Shown: one piece after another, positions 27,354 through 35,816 of the stretch
How positions within the stretch are numbered: position 1 is the first letter of the stretch
Layout of the letters: each line of letters starts with the position of its first letter
Origin: Candidatus Gastranaerophilales bacterium
GTDB lineage: Bacteria > Cyanobacteriota > Vampirovibrionia > Gastranaerophilales > Gastranaerophilaceae
Length of the DNA stretch: 64,000 bases
Assembly: GCA_928722015.1 (NCBI GenBank)
Contig: CAKMWI010000011.1
Coordinates: forward strand, 1-64,000
Reading direction: 5' to 3'
Made by a program: the position numbers and the translations under genes
Notes under the pieces: model-generated
The model's input: only the letters and a program-made list of their open reading frames with translations
What the model was told of the DNA's origin: nothing
Databases searched by the model: none

Positions 27354-28319
27354 CTATAAATTCATTCTACTTAAGGCATTTGATATAAGACCTTTTTTTA
27401 TATCAATATTTAAATCCTTTTTTACCATTAACCTTGGTAACATTAGTTTCTCATTATCTGTTGATATTAATGACATCATTCTTTGTTCCAATTTATTTTC
27501 AGAAATATCTGCATATATAACTATCTGCTCCGGATTATATACACACATATAAATTTTTACAACATTTAATAAAAAGTTTTCCATATCTTTTTCTAACAGA
27601 GGTAACTTTGACCAATCAATATCACAGGGTAAATATTTTATTTCTCCGGCAAGATTATTTTTGCCTTTTAAAATTTTTCCATTTAGACAAATCGAAGACC
27701 CCGGAGGATATTTCGATGGCATATAAATACCAACAATACTTTCACAATTATTACACATATAATAACCTAATATGGCTGAATTTATATCATTTTCAATAAA
27801 AATATCAACATCATACCTGTCTTTAATTATTTTTGGAAACTTCTTATCTAAATCCGGATAATCACAAATAATAAATTCGTCATTATATTCAACACCGGGA
27901 ATAGAAAACCCTATTGTCTGAATATTATTATATTTATTTAGAAAATATTGTATATTTTTATCAAAACACTGTGTCGTAATTTTATTTTTTTCTTGTAAAG
28001 TCTCAATTTCATCTCCATATAAATTACAAACAGAATAACAAACTATATCATCGTTATTTGTTTCAAACATATATATTACAAGCACAAGCTTAGATACTTC
28101 ATTAAATCTATATGATAAAGCAGGACGCCCGAGCTCAGGTTGTATAGATTTATCTTCTGTAATTTCACCGCAATCAAGCAGCGTTTTTACTAAAGAATTA
28201 ACGGTAACAACACTTAAACCTGAAAGTGCGGCAAGTTCAGGCTTTGTCGCTATTTTTTTACTTTTTAAAAGTTCTCTTATCTTTTTTAAATTTGTATGTT
28301 TAATTAAATTTTCTTTCAT
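27354..28319 (-). CDS. ROK-family-like transcriptional regulator
   Basis: 321 residues. The N-terminal MarR-like winged helix reads 'LKKIRELLKSKKIATKPELAALSGLSVVTVNSLVKTLL'. The remainder resembles the ROK sugar-kinase fold: 'QTIGFSIPGVEYND' and 'DIFIENDINSAILGYY', where ROK proteins have an END-N motif binding sugar. 'NGKILKGKNNLAGEIKYLPCD' matches the typical 'GxxGxAGExGH' region, but the zinc-binding Cys cluster is lost, as in many regulators. It probably represses sugar-use genes. It overlaps the upstream nucleotidyltransferase gene by four bases (ATGA), so the two are translationally coupled. Confidence 0.85.
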   Translation of the reverse strand: MKENLIKHTNLKKIRELLKSKKIATKPELAALSGLSVVTVNSLVKTLLDCGEITEDKSIQPELGRPALSYRFNEVSKLVLVIYMFETNNDDIVCYSVCNLYGDEIETLQEKNKITTQCFDKNIQYFLNKYNNIQTIGFSIPGVEYNDEFIICDYPDLDKKFPKIIKDRYDVDIFIENDINSAILGYYMCNNCESIVGIYMPSKYPPGSSICLNGKILKGKNNLAGEIKYLPCDIDWSKLPLLEKDMENFLLNVVKIYMCVYNPEQIVIYADISENKLEQRMMSLISTDNEKLMLPRLMVKKDLNIDIKKGLISNALSRMNL

Positions 28320-29101
28320 AAAATTTCTCTTAGATTTTTAATCATGTTAGCAGCTGTCTGTAACTTTTCGGATAGTTTACCAACCGCCAAATTGTTTACA
28401 TTCTTTTCAAAATCTTTAGGCAAAATTTTGCAGTTACTTTTTGCAAACTCAACAAGTCTTTTTTCTCCAGGATGCAAAAGCTCATTCTTTGCAAATATTA
28501 TATCAAAATAACTAGCCAGAAAAGCTGCTGTTCTATGATTTATACTGTTCATATCATTTCTTTTTAATGCCTTTGCAAGCTGCTCGTAATAAGAAGCAAA
28601 TGGTTTATCTTTCAACAGCATTAAATTTCTTTTTATAATATTTTTCTGCAAACTTTGAGGATATGGAGTATTCAATCTGTTTTGCAATTTTGTTAACCAT
28701 CCATGTTTATCATTAACTATCTTCATAATATTTAAAGTATGTAAAAAACAAGTAGAATAACCATTTGATGGATAATGCTTTATCCAAATATTTTCAAAGT
28801 TATCCTCAAACCATTTTTTATTAAAATACATAACATCGAGTTGCTTGTTCATTTTATCAACATAAAATTCATCTCCAGAGCCAAAATATTCTCCACCCAC
28901 TTCATAATTCGTAGAATATTTTTTTATAATTTTTTCGCGCTGTTCTTGCGGTATATCCCTATTTACAAACATATAAATATCGATATCTGAAGCCGTATCC
29001 GCTGTTTTTGCAGCACTGGAGCCACCAATTCCAATGGCCTCTATTGCTTCAAATCGATTAAATTCATTAAGTACACTATTTAAAATTTCCTGATTTTCCA
29101 T
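28316..29101 (-). CDS. Nucleotidyltransferase-domain protein
   Basis: 261 residues. The N-terminal part has the nucleotidyltransferase (pol beta) signature 'GIGGSSAAKTADTASDIDIYMF', with GS followed by the DxD metal-binding pair, and a later acid in 'KQLDVMYFN'. The C-terminal half is helical. Such domains attach a nucleotide to a small molecule, an RNA or a protein. Lone ones related to DUF4037 are mostly unstudied. I chose ATG 29101, preceded by AAGGGAAAAG, over the ATG-like start at 29221, since the extra 40 residues look unlike the family. It sits between an O-acetyltransferase and a ROK-type regulator on the same strand. Confidence 0.8.
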   Translation of the reverse strand: MENQEILNSVLNEFNRFEAIEAIGIGGSSAAKTADTASDIDIYMFVNRDIPQEQREKIIKKYSTNYEVGGEYFGSGDEFYVDKMNKQLDVMYFNKKWFEDNFENIWIKHYPSNGYSTCFLHTLNIMKIVNDKHGWLTKLQNRLNTPYPQSLQKNIIKRNLMLLKDKPFASYYEQLAKALKRNDMNSINHRTAAFLASYFDIIFAKNELLHPGEKRLVEFAKSNCKILPKDFEKNVNNLAVGKLSEKLQTAANMIKNLREIL

Positions 29102-29226
29102 ATTTAACTTTTCCCTTATTGTTAATTGAAAATTATCTGCACCGCAAAAACAAATCATTTTTTTATTTATCCTGATTTGCAAGTTATTATATACACCAAA
29201 TTTAAGATTATTAATTTTCATTCATA

Positions 29227-29781
29227 TTATTTTATATTTTTTATTACTTTACAAGGATTTCCAACCGCAATACTATTGGATGGAATATCCTTAATCACAA
29301 CACTTCCTGCCCCTATAACCACATTACTGCCAATTGTAACACCAGGAAGTATAGATACAGAACCACCTATCCATACATCATCGCCTACCGTAATTTTATT
29401 TGCAAACTCATATAAAGTATTACGCTCTTTAGCATTAATAGGATGTCCCGCAGTATAAAAACTTACATTAGGCCCAATAAAAACATTATTACCAATTCTC
29501 ACCTTTGCACAATCTAAAATCAAAAGATTATGATTGGAATAAAAATTATCACCGACCTCTATATTGTACCCATAATCGCATTGAAAAGGTGCTTCTATCC
29601 AAATATTCTTACCGGCTCTTCCTAAAATTTTTCTTATTAAAACTTCTTTTTCTTTTTTTTTGGACGGCCTGAGCAAATTATAATCATAAGTCATTTCTTT
29701 CACTTTAATTCGCTCTTCAGAAAGTTCTTCGTCAGGAGCATAATACATTTCACCATTAAGCATCTTTTCTTTTTCACTCAC
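29227..29781 (-). CDS. maa: Maltose/galactoside O-acetyltransferase (left-handed beta-helix)
   Basis: 184 residues. The N-terminal helical cap 'MLNGEMYYAPDEELSEERIKVKEM' is the mark of the Maa/LacA/NodL family. It is followed by hexapeptide repeats (IGNNVFIGPNVSFYT, VGDDVWIGGSVSILPGVTIG) that form a left-handed beta helix. The catalytic His is in 'YTAGHPINAKERN'. It moves acetyl from acetyl-CoA to a sugar hydroxyl. A paralogue with a different N-terminus lies at 30494 on the other strand. It leads the operon with the nucleotidyltransferase and ROK regulator (gap 125 bp). Confidence 0.92.
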   Translation of the reverse strand: MSEKEKMLNGEMYYAPDEELSEERIKVKEMTYDYNLLRPSKKKEKEVLIRKILGRAGKNIWIEAPFQCDYGYNIEVGDNFYSNHNLLILDCAKVRIGNNVFIGPNVSFYTAGHPINAKERNTLYEFANKITVGDDVWIGGSVSILPGVTIGSNVVIGAGSVVIKDIPSNSIAVGNPCKVIKNIK

Positions 29782-30040
29782 TATTAACCTTCTTTCCTTA
29801 TAATATTTTCTTTACAGTTATATAATTGAATTATTTTTCAAAAGCAGCATCTCACTTAATAAATAAACTTAATAAAGTACATTTATATAGTAACACAATT
29901 TATTTTATTCGCAATATCATGGACATAACTTTAGACTAATAACCACGCACTGCAACAATATGAAAGTTTATATAAAAACAGCAGATATTTTACATACCGC
30001 AAAACATTTTTCAGATAAAAGCCATAAAATTTAGTTCAAA
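29782..30040. other. Intergenic region, no gene seen
   Basis: This AT-rich stretch between the O-acetyltransferase start and the terminator of the GlcG-like fragment carries no open frame or RNA that I can support. It should hold the promoter of the minus-strand acetyltransferase operon. Confidence 0.5.
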
Positions 30041-30073
30041 AAATCCTGCCCCCATTTAAGAAGGACAGGATTA
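30041..30073 (-). terminator. Intrinsic terminator after the GlcG-like gene
   Basis: On the minus strand AATCCTGTCC pairs with GGGCAGGATT (one G-U) and is followed by TTTTTT, starting 17 bp after the stop of the GlcG-like frame. Confidence 0.75.
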
Positions 30074-30089
30074 AAAAACTTTCAAATAT

Positions 30090-30419
30090 TTATTTTATAT
30101 TTTTTTCAAAAACAGACAATACATACTCTGCAATTTTACAATCTTGCTCTTCAGTTCCGCCGCCAACACCTATTCCGCCGGCAATTTTCCCATTTACAAA
30201 CAAAGGATAACCTCCGGAAACGAGTGTAATTTTAGGATCATTTGATTGAATTGCCATTAATGAATTTCCTTCTTTTGTCCAATATGCAACATCTTTAGTT
30301 GTGCTTTGCGTTATTGCAGATGTATAAGCTTTACCCGGGACCAATGTAATACTCAAGACAAGAGCCTCACCAAATCTTCTATACAATTTCAAAACACAAA
30401 TCCTATATCTGTCTTGCAA
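30090..30419 (-). pseudogene. GlcG/HbpS-like protein, 5'-truncated
   Basis: 109 residues match the C-terminal two thirds of the small GlcG/HbpS (DUF336) family, whose members bind haem or cofactors. 'ITLVPGKAYTSAITQSTTK' and 'GGYPLFVNGKIAGGIGVGGGTEEQD' are the family core. Full proteins are about 140 residues and begin with a helix and a strand (xxVVDxxG) that are missing here. The only start is a TTG at 30419 right after a stop codon, and its first 18 residues (QDRYRICVLKLYRRF) look out of family. The gene has probably lost its 5' end, although the terminator behind it is intact. It could still be expressed from the TTG. Confidence 0.6.
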
Positions 30420-30493
30420 CTATAACACTTATAATAGATTTTATTAATTTTTACACTGTTTATGATACTATTACCTAAACGGGAGATATTTAT

Positions 30494-31087
30494 ATGAGCA
30501 AAAAAGAATACAAATATATTGATACAGAATCAAAAGAACTTTTTGATATTAATGTTAAAGCCCGTGCCTTAACAAAAGAGTATTCTCAAACCAATTATGA
30601 TGATTTTGAAAAAAAGGATGCTATTTTAAAAGAATTATTCGGCTCAATCGGTAAAAATGTTGCTATTGACGTAAATTTCTTTTGTGATTTTGGGAGCAAT
30701 ATTTTCATCGGAGACGATGTAATAATAAATTCAAATTGTACTTTTATCGATAATGAAAAGATTACAATAGGAAACAAAGTTTTGATTGCACCGAACGTTC
30801 AGATTTATACAGCATATCATCCGCTATTACCGGAACAAAGATTTATTGAGAAAAAAGAAGGCTCTGATTGTTATTATACTACCTGTGCAGATCCTGTAGA
30901 AATAAAAGATGGTGCCTGGATTGGCGGAGGTGTAATAATTCTTCCCGGTGTAACAATAGGTGAAAACAGTATAATCGGGGCAGGCAGTGTGGTTACACGT
31001 TCAATTCCAGATAACTGTGTAGCAGTCGGAAATCCTTGCCGCATTATAAAATTCTTTGATGATATCAGAAAGGAAAAGAATGTATAA
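30494..31087 (+). CDS. Maltose O-acetyltransferase-like protein
   Basis: 197 residues, a second member of the Maa/LacA/NodL hexapeptide acetyltransferases. The N-terminal cap (DTESKELFDINVKARALTKE) differs from the 29227 copy. The beta-helix repeats are 'IGDDVIINSNCTFID', 'IGNKVLIAPNVQIYT' and 'IGGGVIILPGVTIG', with the catalytic His in 'YTAYHPLLPEQR'. A 13-residue insertion (KKEGSDCYYTTC) enlarges one loop and may change the sugar it binds. GGGAGA lies before the start. It overlaps the downstream phosphatase start by eight bases, so the two form an operon. Confidence 0.9.
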   Translation: MSKKEYKYIDTESKELFDINVKARALTKEYSQTNYDDFEKKDAILKELFGSIGKNVAIDVNFFCDFGSNIFIGDDVIINSNCTFIDNEKITIGNKVLIAPNVQIYTAYHPLLPEQRFIEKKEGSDCYYTTCADPVEIKDGAWIGGGVIILPGVTIGENSIIGAGSVVTRSIPDNCVAVGNPCRIIKFFDDIRKEKNV

Positions 31088-31691
31088 ACATATTGTTTTT
31101 GATGTTGACGGAACCTTGATTGATACTGAATATGCAGTTCTGCATTCATTGAAGGATTTATTAAAAGAAGAATATAACAGAGATTATAAAATTGAAGAAT
31201 TAGAATTTGCTCTCGGTATAACAGGAGAAGCTGCAATAAAACAACTCGAAATTTCTGATATCGAGCGTACTGTGGATTTGTGGAATGATAAACTAAATAA
31301 ATACAAAGAGTCTGTTTGTGTGTTTAATGGAATAGAAGAACTGTTAAAAGTACTTTCTCAAAACCATAAATTAGGAATTGTAACTTCGAAAACAAAAGAA
31401 GAATTTGAAGAAGAGGTTACACACTTCGGACTTAATAAATACTTTGGAGTAATTATTTGTGCAGATGACACAGAAAAACATAAGCCTAATCCGAAACCGC
31501 TTTTAAAATATATGGAACTTGCAAACGCAAAAAACAAGGAAACCATTTATATCGGCGACAGCATTTATGATATGCAATGTGCAAAAGCTTCCAAAGTAGA
31601 TTTTGCTTTTGCCAAGTGGGGAAATAAAAGACAGAACATAGAGGCAAAATATACTCTTAGTCAGCCTTCTGAATTATTCAACTGGATATAA
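31080..31691 (+). CDS. HAD-superfamily phosphatase (phosphoglycolate phosphatase-like)
   Basis: 203 residues of the haloacid dehalogenase fold with a helical cap. The motifs are in order: 'VFDVDGTLIDTE' (nucleophile Asp and acid Asp), 'GIVTSKTKEEF' (Thr/Ser and nearby Lys), 'DTEKHKPNPKPLLKYM' (Lys) and 'IYIGDSIYDMQCA' (metal-binding Asp pair). Such enzymes remove phosphate from small metabolites, like Gph or PpaX; the substrate is not evident. The ATG at 31080 has AAGGAAAAG directly upstream, so it is preferred over one at 31056 inside the preceding gene. It is probably translated together with the O-acetyltransferase. Confidence 0.92.
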   Translation: MYKHIVFDVDGTLIDTEYAVLHSLKDLLKEEYNRDYKIEELEFALGITGEAAIKQLEISDIERTVDLWNDKLNKYKESVCVFNGIEELLKVLSQNHKLGIVTSKTKEEFEEEVTHFGLNKYFGVIICADDTEKHKPNPKPLLKYMELANAKNKETIYIGDSIYDMQCAKASKVDFAFAKWGNKRQNIEAKYTLSQPSELFNWI

Positions 31692-31719
31692 ATTCCGACC
31701 CAAAAGAAAAGTTTCAACT

Positions 31720-31937
31720 CTGCCTTAAAATTTTACAAAAATTGCTATTATATAAGATTTTGCAAAACTAAAATATATCGCAACAAGCAAATTATCTGTT
31801 TAAATTAACTGTGCCTTTCAACCATAGCAAAGGTTTTGCATAATAATCAAACTGTCTGTTTAAAGTCCAATTTCGCCCAGTTTGATTTTCTGTATCTTAA
31901 AATTTTCGACCGCTCAATCGCCCTAAACATCTGTCAA
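31720..31937 (+). repeat. Dispersed element end, copy A (about 215 bp, similar to 45152-45372)
   Basis: This non-coding stretch is a clear relative of 45152-45372. Shared runs include 'TTTTGCATAATAATCAAACT', 'GTTTAAAGTCCA' and 'GACCGCTCAATCGCCCTAAA'. It contains two copies of a roughly 22-bp repeat (31781-31804, degenerate; 31842-31864, AATAATCAAACTGTCTGTTT). This resembles the multiple transposase-binding sites at the ends of Mu-like elements. The similarity stops at about 31937, beyond which the two loci differ. I infer a solo or truncated transposon end. Confidence 0.65.
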
Positions 31938-32080
31938 AGAACACATGGTTTGGTTACTTGTTACAGATGGTTTGATTTTTTCGAACAAAATTTAGTTAAT
32001 TTTTTATAATAAGAGAGCAATTTTAGTAAAAAAAAATACTTAATATAAAAAGAAGTAAAGTAGGAAATAGGAGTCTTTGA
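31938..32080. other. Leader region of the ART-like gene
   Basis: Between copy A and the ART-like start there is no gene. The run around 31960-31982 read on the minus strand (AAATCAAACCATCTGTAA) resembles the repeat in opposite orientation, though weakly. A GGAAATAGGAG site precedes the ATG at 32081. Confidence 0.4.
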
Positions 32081-33118
32081 ATGGCTGGCATAAATTTTGA
32101 ACAATTATATATGCGCGCAATTAACAAATATTGTTCTTCTGCGTCAGTATCAGATTGTTCGTTAAAAGCATTAAAAAAGAATTCACATTTACTTGAACAT
32201 GATATTGTCGAAATTGGTAATGCTAAAAAAACTCTAAAATCTGTACCTGAAATTATTAAGAAAAAACCATCAGAGTATTCGGATGAAGAGCTTGAACAAT
32301 ATGTTGATGACTTTATTCAAAATATTGACAAAAAAACTCTGAAAGAAATTAAAGAATATACAAGCGAATATCATACAAGAAAGATGCAGCCTATACGCAA
32401 TGCTATTATTGAAAAAAAGCGATATATGTTAGAGCACGAATGTAGTTCTGACTTATATGATGAAATAACCCATTTGGAGGAAAAGTATGAAATTTCTCGT
32501 CAAAAATGGCTGGTATTATATAATACTCAAAAAAACAAAGAATATAAGCATGCTTATAATATCTACAATTACTTATCTGATGGTCAAAAAAATCTTAATG
32601 TACGAGAAATTCCAAGTCCTAGAGCTTATTTAGATAAAGAAGAATATAGCATTTTAAATACATATTTTGATCAGTATCCGTATAACATGGCATTGCGTGT
32701 GGATAGGCTTAATAATGCATATAAAAAAGACATAGCAATTTTGGATAGAGCTTTTGAAAAAGCTCCTGCTTTGAAAGAAGATGCTGTAGTTTATAGAGCC
32801 TTAAGCGATTATAAAGGTAATGATGAAGATTGGAAATTTATAAATGATTTTATGAATAGTATAAAAGAGGGAAATATTGTAAAAGACAAAGCATATATGA
32901 GTACTGCAATTAAACCGACAAGCGACATTTTTCGGCAATTTGCTTCCCCTGGAATAAATGGTGATGGTGCACTTTTACGAATAAAACTTCCGAAAGGGAC
33001 AAAGGCTTTAATAGAATGTGATGAGTGTCTTTTGCCAAGAAATTCCAAATTAAAGATTAATAAAGTGCAATTTATTGATGATGTAAAAATTGTAGATGCT
33101 GAATATATTTTACCGTAA
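32081..33118 (+). CDS. ADP-ribosyltransferase-like protein (exoenzyme family)
   Basis: 345 residues. Residues 1-220 are helical and lysine/glutamate-rich without a known family. Residues 220-345 resemble the R-S-E class of ADP-ribosyltransferases. 'DAVVYRALSD' has the NAD-binding Arg (239), 'DKAYMSTAIKPT' is the STS-like strand (273-276) and 'IECDECLLPRNSKLKI' aligns with the catalytic ExE-xLLPR segment. Glu315 sits at the catalytic position, but the residue two before it is Cys313 rather than Glu or Gln, with Glu312 one further. Such enzymes modify host or rival proteins with ADP-ribose. No signal peptide and no immunity gene is obvious. It follows a transposon-end repeat, suggesting acquisition. 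Confidence 0.7.
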   Translation: MAGINFEQLYMRAINKYCSSASVSDCSLKALKKNSHLLEHDIVEIGNAKKTLKSVPEIIKKKPSEYSDEELEQYVDDFIQNIDKKTLKEIKEYTSEYHTRKMQPIRNAIIEKKRYMLEHECSSDLYDEITHLEEKYEISRQKWLVLYNTQKNKEYKHAYNIYNYLSDGQKNLNVREIPSPRAYLDKEEYSILNTYFDQYPYNMALRVDRLNNAYKKDIAILDRAFEKAPALKEDAVVYRALSDYKGNDEDWKFINDFMNSIKEGNIVKDKAYMSTAIKPTSDIFRQFASPGINGDGALLRIKLPKGTKALIECDECLLPRNSKLKINKVQFIDDVKIVDAEYILP

Positions 33119-33500
33119 TTATAAAAAACAAACATCCATAGAATGTAAATTTTGTACAAACTTTGGATTAGCTTTTAACTGGACTACAAAAATTTGTGAT
33201 TTCTGTAATTTATAGGCAGATTGAATAAAAATTTTTATAATATTAAGTCCTAATAAAGTCTGATTTAAGATAGTTTAAAAATACAATATCAAGCAGCTTC
33301 CGATGCATAATACTTAGTGTTGTTGGACAAGTATGCCCAACTGACATAAAAAGCACTTACTACAAAATCGGACTTTTAAATAAACTCTTTATCAATTAAC
33401 ATTGAGTTTAACTATTAATAACAGTAATAAAGTATATTTGTAAATGATATTAATTCTTGCAACCCTGAGAGGTTGACAGAAAATTATAATTAGTCTAATA
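33119..33500. other. Intergenic region with a palindromic repeat
   Basis: No gene is seen. Near 33315-33348 lies an imperfect palindrome, GTTGGACAAGTATGCCCAAC, whose surroundings resemble 37222-37256 (27 of 34 bases by eye). Just before the MarR gene the run ATATTGGACT occurs twice (33498 and 33514), which could be an operator. Confidence 0.4.
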
Positions 33501-34004
33501 TTGGACTATCAAATATTGGACTTATTAATGGAATTTGAAGAAGTAAGAGCATACGTTAATAAATACTGTAAACTTAGGGATGTACAGTTTGCCGCGTATG
33601 AAATGTATGCACGAAAACATAATCTTACAGCAAGAGAACTGTTTGTTCTGGACATAATATGGTTTGCTCCTGACGGATGCTGTCTTCAGTCAGAAATTTG
33701 TGAAAGATTATCCGCAACTAAACAAACAATCAGCGCTATTATCAAAAAATTTATGAAGAGTGGATATATATCACTTGAAGTATCGTCGGATGACCGTCGA
33801 AACAAAGTTGTTAGGTTTACAAATTCCGGTATAGATTATGTAAAAAGAATAATCCCTCCTGCTGCAGATGCTGAAATAGAGGCAATGGGGGAACTTAATA
33901 AAAATGATATTATAGAACTTATCAGACTAACAACAATTTTTTCTAATTATATGAAAAATAAGTTTGATAATATAGAAATTTCTAATATAGAAAGGAAAAT
34001 ATAA
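33501..34004 (+). CDS. MarR family transcriptional regulator
   Basis: 167 residues with the winged helix-turn-helix of MarR proteins: 'LQSEICERLSATKQTISAIIKKFMKSGYI' is the recognition region and 'SSDDRRNKVVRFT' the wing. Helices at each end form the dimer. The start is a TTG at 33501; the next ATG is at 33528, and neither has a clear ribosome site. I keep the longer form because the helix 'LLMEFEEVRAYVNKY' seems complete only then. The stop overlaps the start of the nitroreductase gene by one base (TAATG), so it probably controls that gene and itself. Confidence 0.9.
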   Translation: MDYQILDLLMEFEEVRAYVNKYCKLRDVQFAAYEMYARKHNLTARELFVLDIIWFAPDGCCLQSEICERLSATKQTISAIIKKFMKSGYISLEVSSDDRRNKVVRFTNSGIDYVKRIIPPAADAEIEAMGELNKNDIIELIRLTTIFSNYMKNKFDNIEISNIERKI

Positions 34005-34625
34005 TGGATTTATATGAAGCTATATACAACAGACGTATTGTAAGAGATTTTAAAGACAAAAGCGTACCTGATGAAACTTTAAAAAAAAATTATTGATGCT
34101 GGGCTCCAAGCTCCTACTCATGATCATTTAAGAAATTGGGAATTTGTAATTTTAAAAGAAAAAGAGGATAAAGAACGTGCTTTACAGTTTGTAAGACAGG
34201 GTGTTGAACCCACTCTTGAAATTTTAAAACAGACTCTTGTAAAAGGAACACCGCAACAAAAGATGTATGCAGTTGCTATGCCAAGACAATATACAATGCT
34301 GATGAATGCTTCACATATAATCCTGCCTTTCTTTAAGTCAAATTCGGGTGTTATGAAGCCATCATCAGTGAGTTCCTTAAACCCTATTTCTTCTATCTGG
34401 TGCGTTATTGAGAATATTTTTCTTGCAGCTACAGCAGAAGGGCTGGCTTGTTCTATGAGAATTCCAGTTGGAGAAGAGGGTCTGAATGTAGCAAAAATCG
34501 TGGGTGCACCTGAAAGTTACTTATTACCTTGCTATATTGGACTTGGCTATGCTTCTGAGGATAATATAGAAGTTGAACAGGTAAAATATAGTGCAGAAGA
34601 AAAAATGCACTATGGTAAATGGTAA
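34004..34625 (+). pseudogene. Nitroreductase family protein, frameshifted at an A9 tract
   Basis: The ATG at 34004 opens a typical nitroreductase start (MDLYEAIYNRRIVRDFKDK). After 'ETLKK' nine A residues (34081-34089) push the frame into a TGA. With eight A residues it would continue 'KKIIDAGLQAPTHDHLRNWE' and run in frame to 34625, about 206 residues in all, with the family features 'NRRIVRDF' and 'LPCYIGLGYAS'. These FMN enzymes reduce nitro or quinone compounds with NAD(P)H. The single extra A is either an inactivating mutation, a slippage-prone phase-variable site, or an assembly error. It follows MarR in a coupled operon. Confidence 0.8.
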
Positions 34626-34719
34626 TCAATTTAATAAATTTACTTAAAGACTTGCTATGGATAGGGTTATTGGAAATTAACACTTGTTTTGCTGAAATGT
34701 AACAGTAGATTTCAAGATT

Positions 34720-35331
34720 TTATTTAGCAACACATATTGCAAAAGCATCTTCATTAGTTTTTTCGCTATAATTTGGATTACCAGAAGTGAAAATGTTATT
34801 ATACAGTCTATAATCAGGTATTCCATATGGACCTGTAAATTCACTTGATAACAAGAGATATGGGGTGGTTTTCGGGAGATTTGCTTTTGTTGCCTTAAAA
34901 GAACTGTATTTCCCAGAGCTTGCTCCGTACAAAGGAGAGATAGAATCAAAAGGTTGTTCATATACATATTCTGCAATATGTGCTAACTCTTTATTGTTCG
35001 GTAGTCTTCCATTGATATCTTCACATTGCCTTACTGCATCTACCCATATCCAATAGCCATCTTTATATAATTCATACTTACAATCGCTTATGGGATAACC
35101 TTTTTTCTTTAATTTTGCACAAGTTATATGTGAAATTTTTTTTGGTTTAAAATAAGGTGAAATTATTTTTACTCCATTAATTTCAACTGATGAATTTAAC
35201 AAACTTAGGTTATTATTGGGAGTTGTTAATAATGCATTTGAAACATACCCGATTAAAAATTCAATAAGTATAATAACAGCTGCTATTGTAAGTATATTAA
35301 AAATAAAGTATGTTCCTATATTGGTCCACAA
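34720..35331 (-). CDS. Membrane-anchored protein with Lcl/DUF1566-like C-terminal segment
   Basis: 203 residues. One membrane helix (about 8-30) is followed by a short linker. The C-terminal part contains 'GYWIWVDAVRQCEDINGRLPNNKELAHIA', described here as a W-x-D-A...C...GRLP...EL pattern (about 92-120). It resembles the Lcl/DUF1566 sheet domain seen in surface proteins, often with disulfides (several Cys). The function is unknown, and an envelope or surface role is likely. It overlaps the upstream membrane-protein gene by 16 bp, and together with the TPR gene the three form one minus-strand operon. Confidence 0.7.
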   Translation of the reverse strand: MWTNIGTYFIFNILTIAAVIILIEFLIGYVSNALLTTPNNNLSLLNSSVEINGVKIISPYFKPKKISHITCAKLKKKGYPISDCKYELYKDGYWIWVDAVRQCEDINGRLPNNKELAHIAEYVYEQPFDSISPLYGASSGKYSSFKATKANLPKTTPYLLLSSEFTGPYGIPDYRLYNNIFTSGNPNYSEKTNEDAFAICVAK

Positions 35332-35816
35332 TGCAACCTTTTTAAGGAATAGTAAGAAATAATAAAAGTAATTATATGTAAAGGCAGTACTAAAAATCCA
35401 AGATCAATAATTGCATTATTATTCATACCTATTGATTTAGCAATACTTAACACTGGCACGGTTATTATAATACCTGCAATCACAGAAAAAATATTTGCCA
35501 TAGTTACAGAGCAAATTATTTGTTTTAACTTGAATTGTTTATCTTTATCTAAAAATTTAAATATTAAAACTTCTACAAAAATAACATATAATAAAAAAAC
35601 AGTTCCCAGAAGAAAAGAAAAATTCCCGATCCCTTGTATTGTAAAGGTAGAATATGCAGCACTTGATGCAGTATATATCCACAGAGGGATTCCGCCATCA
35701 GCGTAAGCCGGTGTAGTATTAAATAATAACAATAAAAGTACAAATGATAAAATTAATCTGAAATGTTTCATAAGACAATTGTAACGTAAATATACTGTAA
35801 TAGTTTTGTCCCTCAT
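35316..35816 (-). CDS. Exported multi-helix membrane protein, unknown
   Basis: 166 residues. A signal-like segment 'MKHFRLILSFVLLLLLFNTT' ends in 'AYADGG', a plausible cleavage point. Then come three or four helices (about 60-82, 98-118, 138-160). The ATG at 35816 overlaps the TPR stop (TGATG), a sign of coupled translation. An internal ATG at 35771 would place the signal peptide right at the start and is also possible. I recognise no family. The position between a TPR protein and a membrane-anchored surface-type protein suggests that the three act together at the envelope. Confidence 0.65.
   Translation of the reverse strand: MRDKTITVYLRYNCLMKHFRLILSFVLLLLLFNTTPAYADGGIPLWIYTASSAAYSTFTIQGIGNFSFLLGTVFLLYVIFVEVLIFKFLDKDKQFKLKQIICSVTMANIFSVIAGIIITVPVLSIAKSIGMNNNAIIDLGFLVLPLHIITFIISYYSLKRLHCGPI

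Noticed and set aside
29101..29221. 40-residue N-terminal extension of the nucleotidyltransferase
   Set aside because: A clear ribosome site precedes the internal ATG at 29101 and the extension looks unlike the domain.
34263..34625. Separate 120-aa gene
   Set aside because: It is the downstream part of the frameshifted nitroreductase starting at 34004.
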